A stretch of 64,000 nucleotides of DNA, from NCBI GenBank assembly GCA_947044365.1, contig OX345636.1, forward strand, positions 63,215,123-63,279,122, read 5' to 3'. Source of the DNA: Petrosia ficiformis. Its lineage: Eukaryota; Porifera; Demospongiae; Haplosclerida; Petrosiidae. A program made the translations under genes and the position numbers. This document shows positions 11,768 through 22,430 of the stretch, in pieces. Every line of letters starts with the position of its first letter. Within the stretch, counting starts at the first letter, position 1. The notes under the pieces were generated by a model, which saw only the letters and a program-made list of their open reading frames with translations, searched no databases and was not told the origin of the DNA.

Positions 11768-13047
11768 TCCCTAGTACCACCTTAATACAATTGAATTCCG
11801 GACACATATTGTATACCTCCGTTTATTTGTGCTCTCGTGGTAATCTTCTCTGTTCAAGTTGGTTGTTTTTTTTTTATGAGATATATAAATAATTATAATA
11901 ATTTATTTTGAACATTGTATTATGTTTGGGAGTATTTATAGTCAACCGATGGGTCTCTGCATTCTCTAACCATGTATTGATTTTACCTTCCTACTATTTA
12001 AATCCGGGCATGTATGCTTGTCAGTGTCTCTTTTTTTGAGTTGACTAGTGTTATGAAAATCATTTAACAGTCTTAACTACTAACATATGCTCTGATGTCA
12101 CGACCATTTGGTCTTGGGAACTGGAAATGTGGTTTAATGATATTTTGGTGGGATACCAACCCTCCCTCCCTACTCTATTCAGATATGCAAATGCTTACAA
12201 ATTCATGTTCACCAATGTATCAGTTAATACATGTAATAATTACTTGCGCAAAGTTAGAAAAAGACTCACTATTATTGCATCTTTTATTCTATTTCACCTA
12301 CCATGTGCTTATACCCATGTAGTCTTCTAATTAACTACAGATGGGTATTTAATTGTTGCAAACATGATTATTATTTTTACCAGGTTTATATTTTGTATAT
12401 CAACTTGCTTTGATTCGAGGTTTATAATGATGGTGTTAAATATATACATCCACAGGCTATAAATCACATATCACATAATAATATGATTTTATTATTAAAT
12501 TCTGCTTAAATACAACTCCTTGCAGTCTGATATACACCTGTGGTCTCATTTACACCTTGTTGCAGTCTCAAATACACCTCTTGTGGTTTCACAGGTGGTA
12601 TATGCTAAATATACCACTTGAGTTTTCAATAGTTGACTTCAGCAATCATGGTATATAATTATGTATAATATAATTATATACCATGTGTGTGTATATATAA
12701 TTATACACACACACACACACACACATGTATATACATGTATATTTGAGGGAAATAAGTGAAATACATGTAACAGAAGATTTGCATAGGTGAATTATCATAG
12801 GGGCTATGCCCCACCATGAAATGTTTTAAGTCAAGGGTTTCTTGTGGTGGCTTCTGGAGCCTATAGCTGATGTGTAAATATTCAAAAACATGATTGTTTA
12901 ACAGCTGCCTTATAATATTAAACTTTGTGGAGAATCCCAACCACACCCTACCCACCCCCACCCCCTCTATGAAATGTATATACATTTATGTTTGATTGAC
13001 TGATATATAATGATTTTTAATAACATCTTTTAAATAATTGTTCACAG
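11768..13047. other. Non-coding stretch before the pogo-type gene
   Basis: I see no supported exon. It holds a CA dinucleotide run near 12703-12725 and AT-rich sequence, and ends with a plausible acceptor (TTCACAG) directly before 13048. A promoter or an upstream exon of the composite gene may lie here but is not recognisable. Confidence 0.4.
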
Positions 13048-14347
13048 ATGTATGCATATGGCTATCCTTCACTGCATCAACGGATCATTTATTCTCGATC
13101 TACCACTCCTACTCTCACCCTTAACCCTACACCAAACAGCAGTGGAAACTATAGAAAGTATGAGCAGATATGTCTGGAGAAGGCAGTTATTGCTGTTGAA
13201 CAAGGGAAATCACTAATGTATGGTGTCCCACGTTCAACTCTACATGATCATTATGTGGGAAAGCATCAAATGGGATCAAAGTCTGGTCCCAAACCTTACC
13301 TTACTATTGAAGAAGAGGAAGAATTGGTCAGTTTTCTAGACAAGAGTGATACAATAGGATATCCATCCACTCGTAAGCATGTACTAAGCCTTGTGTAGCA
13401 AATTTTAAATTCCAAAGGTATTGATACTATTGTCTCAAATGGTTGGTTGGAAAGATTCTGTATAAGGCATCCGTCTTTAACTTTACGAACAGCAGTACCG
13501 TTATCATTGGCAAGAGCAATGGCAACAGACTATACCATGTTAGAAAACTACTTTGATAAGCTACAGGAGACACTTGAAGCCAATGGTATTTTTAACCAAC
13601 CTAGTAACATCTTTAATTGTGATGAAACAGGCTTTCCACTTAGTCCAAAAGCACCTAAAGTTATTTCTAAAAAAGGATTGAAACAACCTTCTCATTTGAC
13701 AAGTGATACTAAATCACAAATTACGGTATTAGTTTGTGCTAATGCAGCTGGATACGTAATTCCACCTTTTGTTATCTTTGACAGAAAGACTCTTAACCCT
13801 CAATTGACCATTGGGGAAGTACCAGGAACCCTTTATGGTTTATCCAGGAAGGGGTGGATTGACAGGTCTCTCTTTTCTGACTGGTTTTTTAATCACTTCT
13901 TACCCAATGCTCCTTACGTGTTACGATTTTTGTCACCTCTTTTCTGAGGCCTGGTCTAAATCAATGACAATGAAGAACATAGCATTTGGTTTTAAAACTA
14001 CTGGTGTCTGTCCTTTTGACAGAACAATAGTTCAAATTCCAATACAAGAAGACACTACATACATGCATTTTCAGCCAGAGAATGTAGTTAAAAAATCTTG
14101 ACTAGCCTACATTCCACTGTATAGTCCAAAACCCACAAAGCATTATCCAGTTCCTGACAGTCCTTTATCACATCAAAGCTCATCAGAACATTTCAGAAAG
14201 AAGAAAGGAGAAGAATGAGGGAAGAAAAGAAGGAAGAAGAAGCAATGAAGAAGGAAGAGCGGAAAAGATTAAGAGAAGAAAATGCCCAAAAAAGGGAATA
14301 TGAGAAACAAAAACAAAAAATGAAGGATAAATTGTGTAAAGAACCTG
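13048..14347 (+). pseudogene. Pogo-type (DDE_1) transposase-like exon, decayed
   Basis: After an acceptor the frame encodes a psq-type helix-turn-helix (AVIAVEQGKSLMYGVPRST), an in-frame TAG at 13396-13398, and then the start of the DDE_1 domain with NCDETGFPLSPKAPK and GEVPGTLYGLSRKGW. The first catalytic Asp is present (NCDETG). The part that would hold the other two acidic residues is missing: NAPYVLRF joins almost directly to a C-terminal part (SEAWSKSMTMKNIAFGFKTT) in another frame from about 13925. A TGA at 14099-14101 and a further shift precede a Lys/Glu-rich coil that ends LCKEP at a donor (CCTG|GTAAGTGA). Catalysis is not possible. The donor phase matches the tandem exons that follow, so this seems to be the 5' part of a composite gene. 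Confidence 0.75.
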
Positions 14348-14397
14348 GTAAGTGAGACTGTTGGAATTTTAAGTATTAATATGAGTTATTATTATTA

Positions 14398-15452
14398 GTG
14401 TGTAATAAAGAACATAGTAAAGTCGTCTATAATTACTCGTGGAAGAAAAGATTTAAAAGAGCCTAGTAAGTGAGATAATTGGAATTTGAATTATATTATG
14501 TTATTATTAATATGACAAAGAACCATTTGTTGAAGAGAAAGGGAACACTGTAAAGTTGCCTATGGTTAATGATGGAAGAAAAGATTTAAAAGAACCTGCT
14601 AAGTGACAGTATTGGAATTTGAAGTATTACTATGTGTTATTAGTAATGATATATTAATACATGTACTTCAAATTCTAATAACCTTAAGTTATTAGAATTT
14701 GAAGTACATGTACATTTTTAATTAGGTATGACAAAGAACCTCAAGGTAAAGGGAACATAGTAAAGTCATCTATAATTACTCGTGGAAGAAAAGAATTAAA
14801 AGAACCTGGTAAGTGAAAGTACTCAAATTTGAAGTATTAATATGTGTTATTATTATTAGGTTGTGACAAAGAACCTCAAGTTAAAGGGATCATAGTAAAG
14901 TCGTCTATAATTACTTGTGGAAGACAAGATTTAAAAGAACCTGGTAAGTGACAGTTTTGAAATTTAAAGTATTCATTTTTGTTATTATTATTAGGGTGTG
15001 ACAAAGAACCTCAAGTTAGAAGGAGCATGGTAAAGTCGTCTATAGCCACTCGTGGAAGAAAAGATTTAAAAGAACCTGGTAAGTGATATGATTTGAATTT
15101 GAATTTGAATTATTAATACCTGTTTTTGTTTGACAAAGAACCTCGAGTCAAAGGGAACATATTAAAATCATCTGTAGTTACTAGTGGAAGAAAAGATTAA
15201 AAAGAACCTGGTAAGCGAAAGTACTCACATTTGAAGTATTAATGTGTGTTATTATTAGTAGGTTGTGACAAAGAACCTCAAGTTAAAGGGAACATAGTAA
15301 AGTCGTCTATGGTCACTCGTGGAAGAAAAGAATTAAAAGAACCTGGTAAGTGAGATGATTGTGATTGAATTATTAATAACTGTTATTATTATTAGTGTGT
15401 GACAAACAACCTCAGGTTAAAGAAAAGATTGTAAAGTTGTCTACAATTGCTG
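14398..15452 (+). repeat. Tandem array of about eight exon-intron units
   Basis: Units of about 134 bp repeat. Each has a TTATTATTAG-type acceptor, a coding segment of 84 bp in phase 1, and a CCTG|GTAAGTGA-type donor. Intact-looking exons are 14860-14943, 14995-15078 and 15262-15345, and a shorter last one is 15396-15452. They encode CDKEPQVKGNIVKSS-like peptides ending DLKEP or ELKEP. Units near 14398-14464 (17-bp deletion), 14511-14597 (donor GT changed to CT), 14726-14808 (one base short) and about 15128-15211 (lost acceptor and an in-frame stop) are degenerate. The phase fits the flanking exons, so the array would add a run of 28-residue peptides to the protein. Confidence 0.75.
14658..14712. 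repeat. Perfect 25-bp hairpin inside the exon array
   Basis: Arms 14658-14682 and 14688-14712 are exact inverted copies around a CTTAA loop. The right arm resembles the start of the neighbouring introns (TTGGAATTTGAAGTA), so it probably arose by an inverted duplication of intron sequence. Confidence 0.85.
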
Positions 15453-16047
15453 GTTAGTAGTCACTGTTTGAAACTGTCATTGTTTGTGTCAGTAAAATTG
15501 TATACTGTAAGAAGTATACCTTACCACTGTTTAATTGTCTCTGTATACTATGAGCATTAATACTTTTTAAGAGCTACATGTATTCATACTCAAATCATAC
15601 AAGTGCAAGGACAAAAAATAAAAATTGGCTGTTGCTAAAAACATTTTGGTCATAAGGATATGGGAATTTTTACAACTCATGCACAGTAATATTTTCCTGA
15701 CCTTGAGAAGATGTGGTAACAATTACACATGTAAATCATGGAAACTTGCATTTAACTTGTTTAAACCTAGTATGTACTTTTGCTGGAAAATCAACTGGAT
15801 CTAAGATTTTCTATATCATCAGTCACTTATTGGATGTCATGTTATTTTCAAGCTTAATTAATTATGTACTACTTGCTTCTCTGATGTCAGGAGGCCTCAG
15901 GAACAATACAGAGTGAAATATATGCCATATTAATTATTACATTTTGTCTGCAAATTTTTATATAATTTTAATTGTGTGCATGTTTGTAAATTGAGAAAAA
16001 TGTGTAAATGTGGCAAGGGTGCATTATTGCAGTATTTGTTTTAATAG
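15453..16047. other. Intron-like spacer
   Basis: This interval lies between the donor after 15452 (GCTG|GTTAGTAG) and the acceptor before 16048 (TTAATAG). I see no supported exon within it. Confidence 0.5.
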
Positions 16048-17469
16048 ATGACTGTGAAGTGGTTGTTTCAAAGTGCTGGAATGAGAAGCTTAAGCTGACT
16101 ACAGCTAATAGTGATATATTGCTCTCAGAAAGAGAATTGAATTCCTCAATAATCAATGCAGCTCAACTACGTTTGGCTAAACAATTTCAACATCTTAAAG
16201 ATTTTCAAGACACTACTCTAAGTGTTTATCTCAAGTTCTCACCTATTAATAAAGCTGTTCAGATTTTACACACCGGTAAAGCTAATTGATGTTATAATAA
16301 TGACTAGCAATGACATGTATGTCCGAAAAAAGGAAATGTTTTTTTTTTGATTGACATAATAGTTATATTTATGCTGCATCAGGGTGGGGCACTCTGCTCA
16401 GATTTATTGAAATCCTCTTGCTTTGCAGCCAATTATAATCAAAATAGTACACTCAGTACAGAATACATGTGTATGCTCAACATGATGTTTTGAGTATTGG
16501 ACTGTAAACTGAACATACAAATGATAATTATAATTTTATCTGTTAATGGATCCTTACAACCAGCAATTAATTTCTACTAACCATGTACATTTAGTTAGCA
16601 TGTATATACATATAAATGACTGAATAACAGATGATTAATTCATTTAGGCAGAGGATTACTTTAATTTTTGTATGTGAGACATTGTGAGTATTACCTGCCA
16701 TTATTAGAAGCAGGCTGCTTTTGATACTGAGATGACATGGAGTACATGTAGTCATGTGTACATGTACTTGTAAATACGGAGATTTTCATTAGCATTCAAA
16801 AGTTATACTTGCTTACCACTAACCACACCTTAATTATGAGTGTGTACTGTAACTGAATATTCATTTAAGTTAATTTTAGTTATCAAACTCATTCTCAGGT
16901 TCATCTCATCATTGGGTGTGTGTGTCTTCTACTGAAGAAGCTGGCAGGATTGATCTTCTAGACAGTCTTGCCAGTTCAATGACACTAGGACGTGACCTGA
17001 TTTTACAGATTGCTGCAATATTTCGAGATGATTCTGCCATATTGAAAATTCACAAAATGGGTGTGCAACAACAAAGTGGCATGTTAGACTGTCAATTGCC
17101 TTTGCATTTGAAATATGTGAAGGTCGGATGCCAATACAATTTGATCAGGGTAAAATGCGGAAACACTTACATAAGTGTCTAACCTATGGTGTCCTAAAAA
17201 GATTTCCTTCAACTCATAAACAAGTTCCTCTGTCCAAATCTAAAGTTATTGAAATTAAAAGATACTATTTCTGCAACATGCCAGAAATGTATGATTTAAA
17301 CATGATATCTTGTGACCACTGTAAGAAATGGTTCCATTTTTCTTGTGCTGGCATCAATAGAGTTATTCCTGAAAGTTGGACCTGTTCCATTTGTCAAGGT
17401 AGAGGACTTGAAATAGGGAGTAAACCACTGGAGTTTACTCCACCAGCCCGTGGAAGCAAAACAGTATGA
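16048..17469 (+). pseudogene. ULP-like protease domain with C-terminal PHD finger
   Basis: Two exons in phase 1, 16048-16275 and 16899-17469. The first encodes ELNSSIINAAQLRLAKQFQH and KAVQILHTG, and the second begins SSHHWVCVSSTEE. The family is the C48/ULP-like group often found in transposon-derived animal genes. Candidate catalytic residues are His (HHW), Asp (DLLDSLASS), Gln (VQQQSG) and Cys (LDC). Directly after the Cys codon (about 17088-17091) the frame shifts, apparently by a small deletion, so the end of the protease domain and the PHD finger lie in a different frame (17128-17469). The PHD Cys/His pattern is seen in CNMPEMYDLNMISCDHC, FHFSC and WTCSIC. ULP domains remove ubiquitin-like tags and PHD fingers read histone tails, but this copy looks disabled. 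Splice phase suggests it is the 3' part of the composite gene that begins at 13048. Confidence 0.7.
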
Positions 17470-17714
17470 ATCCACTGTTACAGTTTTTTGTTGATGTAAT
17501 GAAACAATGTTGAATGTCTTTTTGTTTGTTTGTTTTAATTAAGGGAGTGGGTGTTATTTCTTCCAATAAACGGAAGTATCCGGATATGTCCGGATTTTAA
17601 TTACATTGTCAACTCTCGAGTAATTTTTTTTTTCTGTGAAGTCATGCTGACTTTCATAAACAAAGACCTAAAGATTCCTTGAATAAACAATGGAGGTACA
17701 ATCAAAGACAAGTA
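17470..17714. other. Spacer between the PHD gene and repeat F
   Basis: AT-rich sequence with short GTTT repeats and no recognisable feature. Confidence 0.4.
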
Positions 17715-17975
17715 ATTTCGAGATTCCTCTTTTCATTCTTTGTTGTTTAAGCATCGTTCGGAGATTGAGAAATTTGTCTGAAATATGCGGTTTTCGGACA
17801 GCTCGTTTAGCATCACATAACTTTTTAATAAGTGGACATTCGAAGCTCTCATCTGGCAAGCAAATAGGACTAAGACGATACTACTATGCTGTGAAGTTTC
17901 AGACGGCTAGCACATAGTCCTAAAGAAATACTACTGTCCGAAAATGGGTTATTGGTCGCTTACTCTACTAGTACT
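17715..17975. repeat. Satellite-flanking repeat F, copy 2
   Basis: This is the reverse-complement partner of 10812-11064. Its right end (GGTCGCTTACTCTACTAG) passes directly into the 36-bp satellite. Confidence 0.75.
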
Positions 17976-18599
17976 ATTAGTAGTGCTGTATTCAGTATTA
18001 CTAGTAGTACTATCACTAGGGCTGTATTCAGTATTACTAGTAGTACTATCAGTAGGTATCTATTCAGTATTACTAGTAGTGCTATCACTAGATCCGTATT
18101 CAGCATTACTAGTGGTACTATCAGTAGGGCTGTCTTCAGTATTACAAGTAGTACTATCAGTAGGTCTCTATTCAGTATTACTAGTAGTACTATCAGTAGT
18201 ACTATATTCAGTATTAATAGTAGTTATATTAGTAGTGCTACTTTCAGTATTACTAGTAGTACTTTCACTCGGGCTGTATACTGTATTACTAGTAGTACTA
18301 TCAGTATGGCTGTCTTCAGTATTACATGTAGTACTATCAGTAGGTCTGTATTCAGTTTTACTAGTAGCACTATCAGTAGTGCTCTATTCAGTATTACTAG
18401 TAGTAATATAAGTAGTGATGTATTCAGTATTACTACTAGTACTATCAGTATTGCTATATTCAGTATTACTAGTAGTACTATCATATTCAGTATTACTAAT
18501 AGCACTATCAGTAGTGTTGTATTCAGTATTACTAGTAGTACTATCAGTAGTGCTGTATTCATTAGTGCTATCAATAGTGCTGCATTCATTGTTACTACC
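17976..18599. repeat. 36-bp satellite block S2
   Basis: A diverged block of about 17 units, in the same orientation as the other blocks. Several units are truncated or altered. Its reading frame continues without a stop into the LINE coding region to its right. Confidence 0.9.
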
Positions 18600-18634
18600 A
18601 CTGCTGAGTCAGGAGGTGCAAACGCTAGCGCCAT

Positions 18635-20078
18635 AATGGATGGCGGTGTTAACGAGATCGACACAGCTATTACAAGTATGGATGTGACACAAACTCTTCC
18701 ATCGTTTAAATCGATATCAAGAATGTCTTCATCATGGGGAGATCTATCAGAAGATGAATTTACAAAAGCGATTGACAGTGCCTATGCTCAAGTGGTTCAC
18801 TGGAGACCTAACCTATTTAAAGTTCCATCTGGGGCATGTGGCAAGCAATTTGTAGCTGAGCTTACTCGTCTCTTCGATGCCTTTGCCCAGGAATCTGACC
18901 TGGATGCTATTGCATTGAAAGCTGCCATGACCCTACCCTCTCTAATGCTCCAAAAACCTCATGCCAAATCTAAAACACATGAACACATCTCCTGTCTTTG
19001 GCGCAGATTAAGCCTTTGGGAGAAAGATATCCCAAACTTTCTTAAAGAAGGAAGAGTTCTACAGAGGTCACTTGTTAACTCTCAATCATCTAGAAGACAT
19101 ACAGCAGACGTTGGTTTAACAGCTCGCAGATTTTCCAAAATGATGCTGGAGGGGCGTGTAAGAGCTGCTCTGAAATTTTTGTCCAATAACTCTGACATAG
19201 GTCTTTTGAGCTTAGACGAAACAGTTGAAGAAACATCAGGAAAGACTGTCAGAGATATCTTGAATGACAAACACCCGGACCCAAGGCCAGCACATTCGGA
19301 AGCTCTACTAGGAGATATAGACAATGACAGCTTCCACCCTGTTATTTTTGACAACATTACCAGTGCATCCATTCGGGTTGCTGCTCTTCACACTCAAGGG
19401 GCAGCTAGACCCTCTGGACTTGATGCATTTAGTTGGAGATGATTATGTACTGCCTTCCGGCAAAAGTCCAATGACTTGTGCGAGGCCATACCTGCAGTAG
19501 CTCGAAGAATTTGCACTACATTCCTTGATCCATCTACTTTGCAGGCCTACACTTCGTGTCGTCTGATTCCCCTTAATAAGTGGCCTGGAGTTCGCCCTAT
19601 AGGGATAGGAGAAGTAATGCGAAAGATTATTGGAAAGGCAGTCATGAAAGTGGTGAAAGTTGATCTGCAGGATGCAGTTGGTGCAATCCAGTTATGCGCT
19701 GGTCAAGATGCTGGGTGTGAGGCAGCCCTCCATGCAGTGGAACAGATTTTGTTAGATGAAGATACTGAGGCGTTGATACTGGTAGATGCATCAAATGCAT
19801 TCAACTGCTTGAACAGACAGGTGACATTACTTAATTGTAGAACAGTCTGTCCTGCTCTGTCATACATCCTTGTTAACACTTATCGCAATAACTCGCAGCT
19901 GTTTGTTGACGGACATTGCATACTATCTAAAGAAGGGACTACACAAGGGGACCCGTTAGCGATGGCTATGTACGCCATTGGGACCCAGCCATTGATCCGC
20001 AGATTGGATGGTATTGCCAAGCAGATATGGTATGCGGATGATTCTGCTGCTGGATCGAGCCTAGAGAGACTCAGATGA
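18635..20078 (+). pseudogene. LINE ORF: N-terminal region and reverse transcriptase
   Basis: The frame from MDGGVNEIDTAIT runs to an in-frame TGA at 19440-19442 and continues in the same frame to 20078. RT signatures include ALHTQGAARPSGLDAF, CRLIPLNKWPGVRPIGIGE, LILVDASNAFNCLNRQ (the first catalytic Asp), GTTQGDPLAMAMYAIG and the active-site motif IWYADDSAAG. This RT family is common in cnidarian and sponge genomes. It reverse-transcribes the element's RNA at a nicked target. The single TGA and the deletion after LERLR inactivate it. The same frame is also open through the satellite to the left (from 17952), which gives an artificial 496-codon frame. I place the natural start at 18635, but this is not certain. 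Confidence 0.75.
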
Positions 20079-20520
20079 CTTGATGTTGCAATGTATGGAT
20101 TCTGGGGCGGCAGATTTGAAAAGGCATTTGTCGATGTAAGGGTATTTAACCCTAGCGCCCAATCAAATCGTCACGATTCCCTTTCGTCCATATATCGCAA
20201 CCATGAGCAAGAAAAGAGAAGGTAATACGATCAGCGAGTGTGGGAGATTGAACATGCAACTTTCACACCACTGGTGTTTATCCACAACAGGTGGAATGGG
20301 AAGTGCTGCAACAACATTTTACAAAAGACTTGCATCAATGATAGCTGAAAAAAGAGAAGCCTCCTATGCAGTGACTTTGAATTGGATAAGATGCCGACTA
20401 AGTTTTGCACAATTCAGAGCCTATATTATGTATAATAGGGGAGCTAGATCATCACGAAACCATCCAGCCAATGAATACCAGATTGACCTTCTGCTTGCCG
20501 AAGGTCATCTAATTAACTGA
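20079..20520 (+). pseudogene. LINE ORF: C-terminal nuclease-like tail
   Basis: After the deletion junction the sequence encodes GFWGGRFEKAFVDVRVFNP, and then in another frame TTGGMGSAATTFYKRLASMI and a final GARSS segment, ending at TGA 20518-20520. The same tail is present in LINE copy 3. The LD...DVR spacing resembles the core of a PD-(D/E)XK restriction-like endonuclease, as in R2/R4-type LINEs. That reading is an inference. Confidence 0.6.
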
Positions 20521-20631
20521 CTTCTCAATACCTAGTTATGTACATGTCCATAATTTTATTTTTATTTACTTTCATTTTATTTTATTTATCTCCTTATCTA
20601 TTTATTTATTTATTTATTATTGCATTGTTTT

Positions 20632-22095
20632 AATATTACTAGCACTATTACAAGGAGTGCTGTATTCACTATTACTGAGAAGTACTATCAGTAGGTCTGT
20701 ATTCAGTATTACCTGCAGTACTATCAGTAGTACTCTATTCAGTATTACTTGTAGTACTATCAGTAGGTCTGTATTCAGTATTACTAGCAGTATTGTCAGT
20801 AGTGCTGTATTCACTATTACTAGTAATACTATGAGTAGCTCTGTATTCAGTATTACTAGTAGTACTATCAGTAGTGCAGTATTCAGTATTACAAGTAGTA
20901 CTATCAGTAGTGCTGTATTCAGTACTACTAGTAGTACTATCAGTAGTGCTGTATTCAGTATTACTAGTAGTACTAACAGTAGTGCTGTATTCAGTATTAA
21001 CAGTAGTACTATCAGTAGTGCTGTATTCAGTATTAATAGTAGTACTATCCGTAGTGCTGTAACCAGTATTACTAGTAGTACTATCAGTAGTGCTGTATTC
21101 AGTATTACTAGTAGTACTAACAGTAGTGCTGTATTCAGTATTAACAGTAGTACTATCAGTAGTGCTGTAAACAGTATTACTAGTAGTACTATCAGTAGTG
21201 CAGTAACCAGTATTACTAGTAGTACTATCAGTAGTGCTGTATTCAGTATTACCAGTAGTACTATAAGTAAGTCTGTATTCAGTATTACTAGTAGTACTAT
21301 CAGTAGGGCAGTATTCAGTATTACTATTAGTACTATAAGTAGTGCTGTATTAATTTTAGTATTACTAGTAGTACTATCTGTAGTGCTGTATTCAGTATTA
21401 CAAGTAGTGCTATCAGTAGTGCTGTATTCAGTATTACTAGTAGTACTATCTGTAGAACTGTATTCATTATTACTAGTAGTACTATCAGTAGTGCTATATT
21501 CAGTATTGCTAGTAGTGGTATCAGTAGTGCTGTATTCTGTATTACTAGTAGTACTATCAGTAGTGCTGTATTCAGTATTACAAGTAGTACTATCAGTAGT
21601 ACTCTATTCAGTATTACTAGCAATACTATCAGTAGTGCTCTATTCAGTATTACTATTAGTACTATAAGTAGTGCTGTATTAATTTTAGTATTACAAGTGT
21701 ACTATTAGTAGTGCTGTATTCAGTATTACTAGTAGTACTATCAGTAGTCCTGTATTCAGTATTACTAGTAGTACTATCAGTAGTACTCTATTCAGTATTA
21801 CTGGTAGTACTATCAGTAGTGCTCTATTCAGTATTACTATTAGTACTATAAGTAGTGCTGTATTAATTTTAGTATTACTAGTAGTACTATCTGTAGTGCT
21901 GTATTCAGTATTACAAGTAGTGCTATCAGTAGTGCTGTATTCAGTATTACTAGTAGTACTATCTGTAGAACTGTATTCATTATTACTAGTAGTACTATCA
22001 GTAGTGCTATATTCAGTATTGCTAGTAGTGGTATCAGTAGTGCTGTATTCTGTATTACTAGTAGTACTATCAGTAGTGCTGTATTCAGTATTACT

Positions 22096-22098
<3 letters not shown>
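20632..22098. repeat. 36-bp satellite block S3
   Basis: Tandem 36-bp units with variants. A longer motif containing TAGTGCTGTATTAATTTTAG recurs at about 21340 and 21670-21690 here, and in S4 at about 22530 and 22716, showing higher-order duplication. The block ends at ACTAGT directly against the poly(T) of LINE copy 2. Confidence 0.95.
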
Positions 22099-22158
<60 letters not shown>

Positions 22159-22430
22159 CAATAAAAGTAAAAATTAAAATAAAATAAAATAAAAGTAGAA
22201 AGAAATTCAAAATAAAGTTAGAACAGAATTTAAATATAAGAATTGGTGGTGATAAGGTCCATCGGTACGGTGTGATCTGGGAGATGGAATGAAGATCTAG
22301 CCCCACGAATACACTGAATAGCTGAGCGTAGCAAAGAGAAAGATAGGCGGCATCTCAACCAATTTAACATTTGACTATATGATTGTTCATCTCTTTTAAT
22401 ATCTAACAGAGAAGCTAGCCTTTTATAAAA
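22099..22430 (-). mobile_element. LINE copy 2, 5'-truncated, with 60-bp poly(A)
   Basis: On the minus strand this is the last roughly 270 bp of the LINE (the end of the ORF around KRLASLL and the T-rich 3' UTR), followed by about 60 A residues. It is nearly identical to the 3' end of LINE copy 3. An 11-bp target duplication (ACTAGTAATAC on the element's strand) lies on both sides, within the satellite. Confidence 0.9.

Larger units (their letters stand above)
18600..20631 (+). mobile_element. LINE copy 1 (sense on plus strand), internally deleted
   Basis: The body of a non-LTR retrotransposon lies between satellite blocks S2 and S3. It holds the N-terminal and RT parts of the ORF and the extreme C-terminus. 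The join near 20077-20080 skips the RT thumb, the Cys-rich motif and the RHNE segment that are present in LINE copy 3. The 3' end is T-rich, with TTTA repeats and no clear poly(A), and runs into a satellite unit at TAATATTACTAG. The 5' boundary in the degenerate satellite near 18600 is approximate. Confidence 0.75.
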
